Counted from the first letter of the stretch, positions 53,022 to 61,936 are shown. The stretch is DNA of 64,000 bases from Pseudomonas entomophila (GCF_029193575.1 NZ_JARGCS010000022.1:62001-126000); one strand, 5' to 3'. The notes: generated by a model not told the origin, from the letters alone. A program made the numbers and translations.

Positions 53022-53118
53022 ACGTCATCGCGGGGCAAGCCCGCTTTTACAGGTGCCCCGCCGTTCATGAAATCGGTGGGGGCCTGTAGAAGCGGGGCTT
53101 GACCCGCGATGGGGGCCA
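53022..53118. repeat. REP pair between gcd and lon
   Basis: CGTCATCGCGGGGCAAGCCC (53024-53043) with the opposed AGCGGGGCTTGACCCGCGAT (53091-53110). The gcd stop at 53138 lies just beyond. Confidence 0.82.
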
Positions 53119-53137
53119 TGAGCCCCTTAAGCTGGCG

Positions 53138-55549
53138 CTACTCGGCCAGTTTGTAAGCGATGATGTAGTCACCCATCTTGGTGCCCAGCGAGCCATGCCC
53201 GCCTGCGGTCACCAGTACGTACTGCTTGCCGTCCTTGCCGGTGTAGGTCATCGGCGTGGCCTGGCCGCCGGCCGGCAGGCGCGACTTCCACAGCTCCTTG
53301 CCGTTGTGCACGTCGTAGGCGCGCAGGTACTGGTCCAGGGTGCCGCTGAGGAAGCCCACGCCACCGGCGGTGACGATCGAGCCGCCCATGCTCGGCACGC
53401 CCACCGGCAGGCCGATCGGCACCGGGGTGCTGTCACGGGTGGTGCCGTTCTTGTGCTTCCACACCACCTTGTTGGTGAACAGGTCGATGGCCGCCACGTA
53501 GCCCCAGGCCGGCGCTTGGCATGGCACGCCCAGCGGCGACATGAACGGGTGCATGATCACCGCGTAGGGGGCCCCGGTGTTCGGCTGCACGCCGCTGGTC
53601 TCGCTCTCGCGCTTGCTGCCGGCGGCGACCTGCTCGCGCGGCACCATCTTGGAGACGAACGCCATGTAGTTCGGCGAGGTGAACAGCAGTTGGCGCACCG
53701 GGTCGACCGACACGCTGCCCCAGTTGAACACGCCGACGTTGCCTGGGTAGATCAGCGAACCCTGCTCGGACGGCGGGGTGTACTGGCCGTCGTAGCGCAG
53801 CTCGCGGAACTGGATGCGGCACAGCATCTGGTCGAAGGGCGTGGCCCCCCACATGGCTTGCTCGGTGAGGTCCGGGCCTAGCAGGTTCAGGTCGGAGCGG
53901 GCCTGGGTCGGCGCGGTGCGGTCGCCCTTGACCGCGCCCTGCGGCGCGGGGATCTCGCGGATCGGCACGATCGGCGTGCCGTCGCGGCGGTCGAGCACAT
54001 ACAGGCTGCCCTGCTTGGTCGGGGCGATCAGTGCAGGCTTGATGCCGTCATCGGTCTTCAGGTGCACCAGGGTCGGCTGGCTGCCGACGTCCATGTCCCA
54101 CAGGTCGTGGTGGGTGAACTGGTAGTTCCAGCGTGCCTTGCCGGTGGCCAGGTCCAGGGCGACGATGCCGGCGCTGTACTTCTCGGCGCCGGGTGTGCGG
54201 TCGGCGCCCCACTGGTCGGGGGTCTGGTTGCCCAGGGGCAGGTAGATCATGCCCAATTCTTCATCGACGCTGGCGATCGACCACATGTTCGCCGAGTTGC
54301 GGCTGTAGGTCTTGCCGGCAGCCAGCGGCTGGGTGTCGTCGGGGGCGTTGCTGTCCCAGTTCCACACCAGGCGGCCGTCGTGCACGTCGTAGGCGCGGAT
54401 CACGCCGGACGGCTCGTTGGTCGACTCGTTGTCGGTGACATGGCCGCCGATGATCACCAGGTCACGGGTGACCGCTGCCGGTGAGGTGGAGTAGTAGCCA
54501 CCGGCGGTGAACGGGCCAATGCCGCGGGTCAGGTCGATCACACCCTGGTTGGCGAAGCCTTCGCAGACCTTGCCGTTGTCGGCGTTGATGGCGATCAGGC
54601 GGGCATCGGCGGTGGGCAGGTAAAGGCGTCGTGGGCAGGCCTGGGCCACGGCCTGGCCGGCGTCGGAGATCTTCGGCGCGGGGCTGCCGTCGCGGCTGAC
54701 GTAGCGGTTTTCGTCGTAGTACGAGACGCCGCGGCAGGTCATGTGGGCGAAGCCCTTGAAGGTGCCGACCGGGCTCTTGACCTGCGGGTCGTAGCGCCAG
54801 ATCTCGGCACCGGTGTCCGGGTCCAGGGCCAGCAGGCGGCTATGCGCGGTGCAGGCGTAGAGCATGCCGTTGACCTTCAGCGGGGTGTTCTGGTTGGTCA
54901 GCTCCACCGGGTCGTTGTCGGTCGGCAGGTCGCCGGTGCGGATACGCCAGGCCTCTTCCAGGCGGTAGGCGTTCTGCGGGGTGATCTGGCGCAGTGGCGA
55001 GTAACGGTCGCCGTGTTCGGTGCGGCCGTATGCCTGCCACTCGCCGTCCGGCATGGACGGCGCGGCGCTGGCCATTTCGCTGCTGTCGCGGCCCAGTTCG
55101 CCGAACACTTCGCCTGGGTGGGTGAACTGGCTGCCGACGGCGGTGGTGCCAGAGGCGACCACGGCCACGGCCAGCAGCGCGCCGTTGACCTTGCTCGACG
55201 GGCCGACCAGCGGCCGGCGCGCCCAGGGCAGCAGCAGGACCACGCCCAGGGCGAACCAGATGGCCAGGCGCGGCACCAGTTGCCACCAGTCCAGGCCGAC
55301 TTCCCACAGCGCCCAGGCGGTGCTGCCCAGCAGCACCACGCCATACAGGCCCAGGCCGATGCGGCGCAGGGCCAGCAGCAGGATGCCGGACACGGCGAAG
55401 CCGATACCGGCGATCAGGTAGTACAGGGATCCACCCAGCTGGCTCAGCTTGATGCCGCCGGCCAACAGGGCCAGGCCCATCAGCAACAGCAGCACGCCTA
55501 CGAGGCGCGGTAGCCAGCGGGTTCCAGTGTTGGCACCGTCAGTGCTCAT
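53138..55549 (-). CDS. gcd: Membrane-bound PQQ glucose dehydrogenase
   Basis: 803 residues. Five N-terminal membrane segments (about 10-140: LPRLVGVLLLLMGLALLAGG, ..., ending VAVVASGTTAVGSQ) anchor the enzyme, then the eight-bladed PQQ propeller with repeating W motifs such as GAEIWRYDPQVK, GRLVWNWDSN, GKARWNYQFTHHDLWDMDVGSQP and KVVWKHKNG. It oxidises periplasmic glucose to gluconolactone and passes electrons to ubiquinone. oprB lies 33 bases upstream, same strand. Length and order match the family. Confidence 0.97.
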   Translation of the reverse strand: MSTDGANTGTRWLPRLVGVLLLLMGLALLAGGIKLSQLGGSLYYLIAGIGFAVSGILLLALRRIGLGLYGVVLLGSTAWALWEVGLDWWQLVPRLAIWFALGVVLLLPWARRPLVGPSSKVNGALLAVAVVASGTTAVGSQFTHPGEVFGELGRDSSEMASAAPSMPDGEWQAYGRTEHGDRYSPLRQITPQNAYRLEEAWRIRTGDLPTDNDPVELTNQNTPLKVNGMLYACTAHSRLLALDPDTGAEIWRYDPQVKSPVGTFKGFAHMTCRGVSYYDENRYVSRDGSPAPKISDAGQAVAQACPRRLYLPTADARLIAINADNGKVCEGFANQGVIDLTRGIGPFTAGGYYSTSPAAVTRDLVIIGGHVTDNESTNEPSGVIRAYDVHDGRLVWNWDSNAPDDTQPLAAGKTYSRNSANMWSIASVDEELGMIYLPLGNQTPDQWGADRTPGAEKYSAGIVALDLATGKARWNYQFTHHDLWDMDVGSQPTLVHLKTDDGIKPALIAPTKQGSLYVLDRRDGTPIVPIREIPAPQGAVKGDRTAPTQARSDLNLLGPDLTEQAMWGATPFDQMLCRIQFRELRYDGQYTPPSEQGSLIYPGNVGVFNWGSVSVDPVRQLLFTSPNYMAFVSKMVPREQVAAGSKRESETSGVQPNTGAPYAVIMHPFMSPLGVPCQAPAWGYVAAIDLFTNKVVWKHKNGTTRDSTPVPIGLPVGVPSMGGSIVTAGGVGFLSGTLDQYLRAYDVHNGKELWKSRLPAGGQATPMTYTGKDGKQYVLVTAGGHGSLGTKMGDYIIAYKLAE

Positions 55550-55581
55550 CGCATGTTCTCCGTTAGGTTCAGAAATAGGGT

Positions 55582-56928
55582 TCAGAAACTGCTTTGGATC
55601 TTCACGCCGCCGACCAGCGCGTCATCGACCCGCGACACACCGCCCGGGTGGCGGATGTATTGCAGGTTCGGGCGCAGGGTGAGCCAGTCGGCGAGGTGGA
55701 TGCCGTAGTTGAGTTCGGCGCTGTATTCGGTGTCCTGCACGGGCAGGAAGGCCGGGTCGTGATCGTCGTCCAGGCCCCGGGCCAGGTTGGCCAGGCGAGC
55801 GTTCTTGCGGTAGGCGGGGTTGACGTGCACGCGGGCGAGGGCGAAACCGATGTCGTCCTTGGCCCGGGCCTGGAAAGGCCCCTTGTACACCACACCCGCC
55901 TGAACGTAGTTGTCGATGGCATTGGTCTTCTTGTCGTGCAACGTGGCGTTGGCGAACAGGCTCAGGCCGCGCGAGGCGTCCGAGGCGAGCGAGGTGACCT
56001 GCTGCTGTGCGCCGAGCCAGAAACCCTGCTTGCTGGCGCTGCTTCGGTAGGCCTGGCCGCTGAGGGCCGCCGGTTGCCCGTTGCCATCCTTGTAAACGTC
56101 TTGTGCCTTGGCATTACTGTAGTAGTAGCCGGCGCGATATTCCCCTTCCAGGCCATTGACCCGCGGGCTCCACACCAGTTCGACTGGCATCAGCGCGCCT
56201 TGCGTGCCGCTGCCGCTCAGCTTGAAACCGTTGCCGCGTTCGAGGTTGGAGGGGTTCTGCTCGAACACGCCGACCTGGGCATAGAGGTCGTCGTGCAGGC
56301 GGTATCTGACACGCAGCGCCCATTGGCTGACCGGCCAGTTGTACCAGATGCCCCCGACCCAGTTGCCGACTTGCGAGCCGCAGAACGCCAGGTTCTGGAA
56401 GTCGCAGGGGAAGCTGTTGAAGTCCTCGCCTTCGCCGAAGCGGCCGAACTTCACGTCCAGGGCGTCGTCGAGGTACTTCTGCCTGACCCACAACTGGGTC
56501 AGCCGCCAGGTCTGGCCCCGGCCCCAGACTTCCTGGGCCGAGGTGAAGCCGCCGACCCTTGGGTCGTTGATGCGGTCGTTGCTGATGTTCTGGCCATGGC
56601 GCTCGGTAACCGTGAGCTGGAACTCGGCGGCGTGCCAGCCGAGGAGCTTTTCCAGGTCGAGGTGGCTGCCCACGGTGAACTGGTCGCTGTAGCGCGCGGT
56701 GCGGTCGTGGTCGAAGCCGCCGTGCAGGTTGCTGCCCATTTCGCCGACGTAGCCGAGGGTGAAGTCGTAGCCTTGTTCCTTCAGCGCGCTGCGTGTGCCG
56801 TTCCAGTCGCCAAGCATCCAGGGGGTGTCGTTGGCCAAGGGTTCGCTGGCGCTGGCGCTGGGCGAGACACTGCCGAGCAGGGTGGCGAGGGCCATAGCGG
56901 GGTAACGATGGGTGGGCAGTTGGAACAT
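55582..56928 (-). CDS. oprB: Carbohydrate-selective porin OprB
   Basis: 448 residues from the ATG at 56928. Signal peptide about 1-28 (ending SASA). Barrel with the family start DTPWMLGDWNGTRSALKEQGYDFTLGYVGEMGSN (quoted in part: WMLGDWNGTRSALK) and C-terminal Phe. Admits glucose to the periplasm for Gcd. The 33-base gap to gcd indicates one transcript with oprB first. A ~300-base upstream region is A/T-rich near 56940-57080 and contains a REP pair. Confidence 0.94.
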   Translation of the reverse strand: MFQLPTHRYPAMALATLLGSVSPSASASEPLANDTPWMLGDWNGTRSALKEQGYDFTLGYVGEMGSNLHGGFDHDRTARYSDQFTVGSHLDLEKLLGWHAAEFQLTVTERHGQNISNDRINDPRVGGFTSAQEVWGRGQTWRLTQLWVRQKYLDDALDVKFGRFGEGEDFNSFPCDFQNLAFCGSQVGNWVGGIWYNWPVSQWALRVRYRLHDDLYAQVGVFEQNPSNLERGNGFKLSGSGTQGALMPVELVWSPRVNGLEGEYRAGYYYSNAKAQDVYKDGNGQPAALSGQAYRSSASKQGFWLGAQQQVTSLASDASRGLSLFANATLHDKKTNAIDNYVQAGVVYKGPFQARAKDDIGFALARVHVNPAYRKNARLANLARGLDDDHDPAFLPVQDTEYSAELNYGIHLADWLTLRPNLQYIRHPGGVSRVDDALVGGVKIQSSF

Positions 56929-57234
56929 GAGATAGCGCTGTCTTTTGATTTTTAAGAAATGCCGAAAACATCGGTCAATCGGATTGATCGATGGAGATGA
57001 AGACAAGATTTATTAAGTGAAGCGTTTCAGCTTGTGGCAGGCAGGATATAGGGGAAGTTGTAAGAAAAAAAGACAAAATGTCGCAGGGGATTGTTGCGGG
57101 TGGGGTAACAGTTTGCAGAGGGGCGCCGCTATCGAGGGCACGCCCGCTCCCACAGGTACCCCGCCGTGCTGAAGGATGGCGGTGTAGGAGCGGGCTTGCC
57201 CCGCGACTGGGCCGCAAAGCGGCCCCTTTCAAGG
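56929..57234. other. oprB upstream region, no gene seen
   Basis: About 305 bases. The oprB-proximal half (56930-57085) is markedly A/T-rich, as expected of a promoter area; the distal half is the REP pair described separately. I do not see a credible operator by eye. Confidence 0.6.
57127..57213. repeat. REP pair between the ZnuD-like receptor and oprB
   Basis: CTATCGAGGGCACGCCCGCTCCCACAGG (57128-57157 region) and the reverse GTAGGAGCGGGCTTGCCCCGCG (57184-57205). Confidence 0.8.
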
Positions 57235-59271
57235 TCAGAAGCGAGTGCGCAACCCGACCTCGACACTGCGCCCCGGTGCCGGTGCGATATCCCGCAGGAT
57301 CGAACTGGCATAGCGCACCGTCTGGTCCGTCAGGTTCTCCCCGCGCACGAATGCCAGCCACTGGCTCTGGCCGATGTCGAAGCGGTAGCCCACGCTGGCG
57401 CCCAGGGTGGTGTAGCCGTCGGTGCGGGTCTCGTTCTCCGGCTTGCGGCGCTGCGAGGCGGCGTGTTGCACATCGAGACGTGCCTGCCAGCGGTCCAATT
57501 CCCATACCAGCCCGCTGTTCAGGCGCAGCGGCGCGATGCGCGGCAGTGGCTCGCCGCTGTCGAGGTTCTTGGCCCGGGTGTAGTCGCCGGATAGCTCGAG
57601 GGCGAAGCTGCCGTAGCGGTTCTCCACCAGTTGCCAGCGGTCCTGGGCCTCGATGCCGTAGAAGCGCGCGCGCACTCCCTGGTAAAGGTACTCGGGGAGG
57701 CCGTCATGATCGTGGTCGTGATCGTCCTCGTCGCCATGGTCGTGGTCATGTCCTTCGCGCAGGTTGCCGCTGCCGATCAGGCCGATGTAGTTGCGGAAGT
57801 GGCTGTAGAACACCCCGACGCTGCCCTTGTGGGTGCCGTTGTCGAAGCGCAGGGCCAGGTCGCCGGAAATCGCCTTTTCCTTGTTCAGGTTCGGGTCGCC
57901 TACCTCGTAGGCGCCGGTGGCCACGTGGGCACCGTTGGCGTACAGCTCGTAGAAGGTCGGCGCACGCTCTGTGTAGCCCAGGCTCGCGGCCAGCGCCCAC
58001 ACCGGGTTGAGTTGGTACACCGCACCGGAGGACAGGCTCGCGGCGTTGAAGCTGCTGGCCTTGTCGGCATCGACGAAGGTTTCGTTGCCCTTGGCGTCCG
58101 GGTCGACCCGGGTGTGCTCCAGGCGTGCGCCCAGGCTCAGGTTCAGGCGCTCGGTGGCTTGCCACTGCTCGAGCATGAACAGCGCCAGGCTGTCGGTGTC
58201 GGTGTGTGGCACGAAGGCTTCTTCGCCAAGGGCGGAGAACTCGTTGCGGCTGACCTGCGCGCCGATCACCCCCTCGACCGGGCCGAGCGGCTGGTGGCGC
58301 GCCTCGATGCGCGCCTCGTAGCCCTTGTTCTTGAAGGTGGTGTGGACCTCGCCTTCCTCGATCTCGCGGTGCTGGTAGTCGGTGTAGCCGGCATCGACTT
58401 TGACCGAGCTGAACGGGCCGTCCAGGTCGCGCAGTTCCGAGGCGAAGGCGTAGTGGTCCTGCTGCATGTCCAGGCGCACGCCGGGTTCGGCCACCGAGCC
58501 ATAGTTGCTGTCGTAGCGGCTGTAGGAGAGGCCGGTGTAGCCGTGCTCCCAGTGGTAGGAACCGCCGATCGCGCCACCGTCCTGGCGGCCGTCGCTGTTC
58601 TCCAGGCGGTGCTTGCTGCCGGGCTCATCGGCGTCACGGACGTTGGCGCTACGGGCGTAACCAGGGATGCGCAGATCGTTGAACTGGCGGCTGTTGGCAT
58701 CCAGGTGCAGGGCGAAGGCGCCATTGCCGGCTTCCAGCTTGCCGGCGCTGCTGCGGGTGGTGTCGGCGCCGCCGTAGCGCAGTTCGCCGGCGCCGTGAAT
58801 GCCGTCGATGGGCGCGTCGGGGATGCGATTGTCGAAGGTGTTGACCACCCCGCCGATGGCATTGCCGCCGTAGAGCAACGCGGCGGGGCCGCGCACGATC
58901 TCGATGCGTTCGACGTTCACCGGGTCCAGCGGCACGGCGTGGTCGTAGGACAGCGACGAGGCGTCCAGGGCGCCGACGCCGTTGCGCAGGATGCGGATGC
59001 GGTCGCCGTCCAGGCCACGGATCACCGGGCGACTGGCGCCGGGGCCGAACCAGGTGGAGGCGACGCCGGGTTGCTTGTTCAGGGTTTCACCAAGGCTGCC
59101 GTGCTGCTGTTGCAGCAGGCCGTCGCCTTCGAGGACGGTGCTGGGGGCGGCCAGTTGGCGGTTGCCGAGGGGGTTGGCGGTGATGACCTGGGGTTCCAGT
59201 TCGACGGCCTGGCTGGGCGTGGCGGCCAGCCAGAGGGCGGCGGCGAGGGGGGAGAGGCGCAGGGGGAGCAT
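57235..59271 (-). CDS. Zinc-type TonB-dependent receptor (ZnuD-like) with His-rich loop
   Basis: 678 residues, no STN domain. Signal peptide 1-22 (ending SQA), TonB box near LEPQVITA, plug with RIEIVRGPAALLYGGNAIGGVVN and a barrel ending in Phe. A His/Asp cluster (HDHDHGDEDDHDHDHD) in an external loop near residue 510 is the ZnuD mark for zinc. A Zur-like box lies 34 bases upstream of the start codon. Other metal or metallophore ligands are not excluded. Confidence 0.87.
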   Translation of the reverse strand: MLPLRLSPLAAALWLAATPSQAVELEPQVITANPLGNRQLAAPSTVLEGDGLLQQQHGSLGETLNKQPGVASTWFGPGASRPVIRGLDGDRIRILRNGVGALDASSLSYDHAVPLDPVNVERIEIVRGPAALLYGGNAIGGVVNTFDNRIPDAPIDGIHGAGELRYGGADTTRSSAGKLEAGNGAFALHLDANSRQFNDLRIPGYARSANVRDADEPGSKHRLENSDGRQDGGAIGGSYHWEHGYTGLSYSRYDSNYGSVAEPGVRLDMQQDHYAFASELRDLDGPFSSVKVDAGYTDYQHREIEEGEVHTTFKNKGYEARIEARHQPLGPVEGVIGAQVSRNEFSALGEEAFVPHTDTDSLALFMLEQWQATERLNLSLGARLEHTRVDPDAKGNETFVDADKASSFNAASLSSGAVYQLNPVWALAASLGYTERAPTFYELYANGAHVATGAYEVGDPNLNKEKAISGDLALRFDNGTHKGSVGVFYSHFRNYIGLIGSGNLREGHDHDHGDEDDHDHDHDGLPEYLYQGVRARFYGIEAQDRWQLVENRYGSFALELSGDYTRAKNLDSGEPLPRIAPLRLNSGLVWELDRWQARLDVQHAASQRRKPENETRTDGYTTLGASVGYRFDIGQSQWLAFVRGENLTDQTVRYASSILRDIAPAPGRSVEVGLRTRF

Positions 59272-59304
59272 GGGGGTGACGTTCCGTGGCAGAGGATTGG
59301 TTGT

Positions 59305-59319
59305 TGTTACTATATAACA
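59305..59319 (-). promoter_or_regulatory. Zur-like box upstream of the ZnuD-like receptor
   Basis: TGTTACTATATAACA against the enterobacterial Zur core TGTTATANTATAACA: 12 of 14 fixed positions match. It is an A/T island in a G+C-rich setting, in the promoter position. Confidence 0.6.
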
Positions 59320-59372
59320 TATCTATTTCAGCATGGGCGGGAGGTCTCTGGCCAGGGGTTTTGTGATGGGAG

Positions 59373-59474
59373 GCCGGCCCTATCGCGGGGCAAGCCCGCT
59401 TCCACAGGTTCACCACTGACTGTGTGGACAGTTGTACCTGTGGGATTGGGCTTGCCCTGCGACAGGGCCGGCAT
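59373..59474. repeat. REP pair upstream of the VF530 gene
   Basis: CCGGCCCTATCGCGGGGC and AAGCCCGCTTCCACAGG, then reverse CCTGTGGGATTGGGCTTGCC, GACAGGGCCGG. Fills the divergent interval between the ZnuD-like receptor and the VF530-family gene. Confidence 0.85.
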
Positions 59475-59542
59475 GGCCAATGCAGCGGCGTGGCCCACTA
59501 CACTCGTGTAAGGTGCGCATCTTTCAACGCGGGAGCACTGGC

Positions 59543-59764
59543 ATGAGCACGGCCCAACACAACGCGCTGCACGGCAAGACGCTGGAGCAGATCCTCACCG
59601 AGCTGGTGGCCCACTACCAATGGCAGGGCCTGGCCGAGCGCATCGATATCCGCTGCTTTCGCAGCGACCCGAGCATCAAGTCGAGCCTGACCTTCCTGCG
59701 TAAGACCCCTTGGGCCCGGGAGAAGGTCGAGCAGTTGTACGTGAAGTTGCAGCGCAAGGCCTGA
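59543..59764 (+). CDS. VF530 (DUF2132) family small DNA-binding-like protein
   Basis: 73 residues from the ATG at 59543 (GGGAGCACTGGC). The family pattern [50 protein letters not shown] (quoted in pieces: LVAHYGW-like [26 protein letters not shown]) matches VF530, which has a helical fold with suspected nucleic-acid binding. Function unknown. Stop and the next GTG start lie 3 bases apart, so a two-gene operon. Confidence 0.85.
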   Translation: MSTAQHNALHGKTLEQILTELVAHYQWQGLAERIDIRCFRSDPSIKSSLTFLRKTPWAREKVEQLYVKLQRKA

Positions 59765-59767
59765 CGG

Positions 59768-60385
59768 GTGCCGCGCCCCTGGCTGACCCTGGCCGCCTGC
59801 CTGGGCTGGAGCGCGCTGGCCATCCAGCTGTACCTGGTGCTGATCGCCCGTTGGCAGGAGCAGGCCAGCCTGATCGGCGGGCTGATCAACCTGTTCGGCT
59901 ACTTCACCGTGCTGACCAATACCTTGGTGGCGACGGTGCTGAGCCAGGCGGCGTTTGGCCGAGAAACGCCGGCCAGGCGGTTCTTCCTCTCACCGCAGGT
60001 GAGCTCCGGGGTAGCGGTGAGCATCGTGCTGGTGGCGCTGGCCTACAGCTTGCTGCTGCGACACCTGTGGCAGCCGCAGGGCTGGCAGTGGTTGGCCGAT
60101 GAACTGTTGCACGATGTGATGCCGCTGGTGTTCGTCCTGTACTGGTGGCTCGAGGTGCCCAAGGGGCAACTGCGGGCCAGGCACTTGGGGGCTTGGACCC
60201 TGTATCCGCTGGTGTATTTCTTGTTCGCGCTGTGGCGCGGGCATGAAATCGGGGTGTACCCGTACCCGTTCCTCGACGTGGCCAGCCTGGGGTATGGGCG
60301 GGTGCTGCTGAATGCGCTGGGGGTGCTGACGGGGTTCTGGGTGATTGGGTGGGTGGTGATCGGTGTGGATCGGTGGCGGCGGTGA
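59768..60385 (+). CDS. Pr6Pr-family six-helix membrane protein
   Basis: 205 residues starting at GTG 59768. Six hydrophobic segments, with NLFGYFTVLTNTLVA, HDVMPLVFVLYWWLEVPKG and YPLVYFLFALWRG typical of Pr6Pr proteins. No known function; the small upstream gene is 3 bases away. Weak start signal, but the family N-terminus supports this start. Confidence 0.8.
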   Translation: MPRPWLTLAACLGWSALAIQLYLVLIARWQEQASLIGGLINLFGYFTVLTNTLVATVLSQAAFGRETPARRFFLSPQVSSGVAVSIVLVALAYSLLLRHLWQPQGWQWLADELLHDVMPLVFVLYWWLEVPKGQLRARHLGAWTLYPLVYFLFALWRGHEIGVYPYPFLDVASLGYGRVLLNALGVLTGFWVIGWVVIGVDRWRR

Positions 60386-60390
60386 GTCTG

Positions 60391-60440
60391 TGCCGGCCCT
60401 ATCGCGGGGCAAGTCGGGTCGCCCCGCGATAGGGCCGGCA
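60391..60440. repeat. Perfect 20-bp inverted REP pair between convergent genes
   Basis: TGCCGGCCCTATCGCGGGGC (60391-60410) and its exact complement (60421-60440) with a 10-base loop, between the Pr6Pr gene (stop 60385) and the siderophore-interacting gene (stop 60446); a two-way terminator-like structure. Confidence 0.92.
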
Positions 60441-60445
60441 TTGTC

Positions 60446-61207
60446 TCAATCCTCGTCGGCGGCGCCGTCCAGGCGCCAATAGGCGGCGGCCTTCAGCGCA
60501 TCTTCCTGCGCGCCTTTCTCCAGCAACAGCGCTTTGGCCTGTCGGGTCAGGCCTTTTTCCAGGGCCACCCAGCTGTACAGCCGGCCCTGGGGCATGGCCA
60601 GGTTACCCAGCAGGGCCAGCAGGTCTTCCCCGTGTCGGCGCACCCAGATCACCTCGACCTGTGCCTTGCTCGCCAGCGGCTGGCGCTCCTGCTCGTCTTC
60701 CACCTGGATCACCGCCAGCACCTGGCGGCCCGCTGGCAGTTCCTCCAGGCGCCGGGCGATCGCGGGAATGGCGGTTTCGTCACCGACCAGCAGGTAGCTG
60801 TCGAAGATGTCCGGCACCACCATCGAGGCGCGCGGGCCGGCGATGTCGAGGGTCTGTCCGACCGTCGCCTGGGCTGCCCAGGTGGAGGCCGGGCCGTCGC
60901 CGTGCAGGACGAAGTCGATGTCAAGCTCGTTAGCCATCAGGTCGATGCGCCGTGGCGTGTATTCGCGCATCGTCGGGCGCACGCCGCCGTCACGGCCGAG
61001 GTCGCGGGCGTCGATCGCCTGGCGTTCCTCGGGGGTACGGGCGAACAGCAGCTTGACGTGGTCATCGCTGCCGACGCTGGTAAAACCGGCCAGTTCCGGC
61101 CCGCCGAGGGTGATGCGGCGCATGCGCGGGGTCAGGTCGGTGACCCGCAGCACCTGAAGGCGGCGCTGTTTGATCGCGTGGTTGACGCGGTGGATGGTGT
61201 CGCTCAT
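60446..61207 (-). CDS. Siderophore-interacting FAD protein, YqjH-like ferric-chelate reductase
   Basis: 253 residues. FAD domain with MREYTPRRIDLM (the RxYT-type FAD motif; REYT), DIDFVLHGDGPASTWA, and the NAD(P)H-side YLLVGDETAIPAI and YSWVALEKGLTRQ, as in ViuB/YqjH. It reduces ferric siderophores in the cytoplasm to release iron. Overlaps the PadR-type gene by 4 bases; together they match the E. coli yqjH-yqjI pair. Confidence 0.88.
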   Translation of the reverse strand: MSDTIHRVNHAIKQRRLQVLRVTDLTPRMRRITLGGPELAGFTSVGSDDHVKLLFARTPEERQAIDARDLGRDGGVRPTMREYTPRRIDLMANELDIDFVLHGDGPASTWAAQATVGQTLDIAGPRASMVVPDIFDSYLLVGDETAIPAIARRLEELPAGRQVLAVIQVEDEQERQPLASKAQVEVIWVRRHGEDLLALLGNLAMPQGRLYSWVALEKGLTRQAKALLLEKGAQEDALKAAAYWRLDGAADED

Positions 61208-61737
61208 GGGGTGGTCTCCTGAACGGAAGCGGCCGGCCCGGAGGCGATGGCCTTGGCGGTTTCGTTGAGCAGGTCGCGTACCCGTTCGATTTCTTCGGGG
61301 GTCCAGCGACCGTTGTGCATGTGCAGGGCGTGGCGCAGGTTGCCCACGGCCTCGTGGATTTCTGGGGGGCGTTCATGGCCGCGCAATGCGCGTTTGCTCA
61401 CCTCGATGCGCATGCGTACGCCGTCGAGCGCGACCGCTTGTTCGTCCAAGGCGCTGCGACCGCTGGCGGTGATGACGTAGAGGCGTTTGCTGCCCTGGGC
61501 CTGGCCGGTGATCAGCTCGGCTTCCTCAAGGAAGTTGAGGGTGGGGTAGATCACCCCGGGGCTGGGGGTGTAGTTGCCGTCGAACAGGTTCTCGATCTGG
61601 CGGATCAGGTCGTAGCCGTGGCCGGGTTGCTCGGCCAGCAGCGACAGCATGAGCAGCTTGAGGTCGCCGGGAGCGAACACCCGTGGGCCGCGTTCGCCAC
61701 GGCCAGGGCGGCGTTCGAAGGGGTCGTGGTCACGCAT
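61204..61737 (-). CDS. PadR-family regulator, YqjI-like
   Basis: 177 residues from the ATG at 61737 (GGAG 7 bases upstream; the longer frame begins inside the operator). N-terminal PadR winged helix (about 20-100; DLKLLMLSLLAEQPGHGYDLIRQIENLF, YPTLNFLEEAELITGQ) and a C-terminal helical domain with HALHMHNGRW. An N-terminal charged segment (DHDPFERRPGRGERG) is shorter than the metal-binding tail of E. coli YqjI. Presumed autorepressor and repressor of the reductase gene, with nickel or iron as signal. Confidence 0.82.
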   Translation of the reverse strand: MRDHDPFERRPGRGERGPRVFAPGDLKLLMLSLLAEQPGHGYDLIRQIENLFDGNYTPSPGVIYPTLNFLEEAELITGQAQGSKRLYVITASGRSALDEQAVALDGVRMRIEVSKRALRGHERPPEIHEAVGNLRHALHMHNGRWTPEEIERVRDLLNETAKAIASGPAASVQETTP

Positions 61738-61750
61738 TCGGAAGGCTCCG

Positions 61751-61798
61751 TGTGTTTCGATATATCGCAAGATATTACGCCAGATATATCGAAACACA
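61751..61798. promoter_or_regulatory. 48-bp palindromic operator of the PadR/reductase operon
   Basis: TGTGTTTCGATATATC (61751-61766) and its exact complement (61783-61798) flank a 16-base spacer. Three GATAT repeats (61760, 61771, 61783) are spaced 11 and 12 bases, one helical turn apart. It starts 13 bases upstream of the regulator's start codon. Confidence 0.75.
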
Positions 61799-61809
61799 AG
61801 CCTTTAAAT

Positions 61810-61828
61810 GCAGATGATTATCATCAAC
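61810..61828 (-). promoter_or_regulatory. Fur-like box upstream of the PadR/reductase operon
   Basis: GCAGATGATTATCATCAAC matches 13 of 19 Fur positions with an unbroken core ATGATTATCAT; a further GATAATGAC half-site follows at about 61835. Iron repression of the reductase operon is likely. Confidence 0.65.
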
Positions 61829-61851
61829 GAAATCGATAATGACGCGATCGT

Positions 61852-61936
61852 TGGGAGCGGGCTTGCCCCGCGTCTGCAGGAACAACGGTGTTGTCGAAGC
61901 GGGCCTTATCGTGGGGCACGCCCGCTCCTACAGGGG
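61852..61936. repeat. REP pair overlapping the penicillin-binding-protein stop codon
   Basis: GGAGCGGGCTTGCCCCGCG (61855-61873) and the opposed TATCGTGGGGCACGCCCGCTCC (61907-61929). The stop codon of the penicillin-binding protein (61928-61930) lies in the second unit. Confidence 0.85.

Noticed and set aside
61738-61797. Upstream extension of the PadR-type gene
   Set aside because: It would begin within the palindromic operator and lose the family N-terminus; the ATG at 61737 has GGAG at suitable spacing.
1216-61936. Dispersed repeats as a CRISPR array
   Set aside because: The repeats are REP units in pairs at gene ends, not regularly spaced with unique spacers; no cas gene present.
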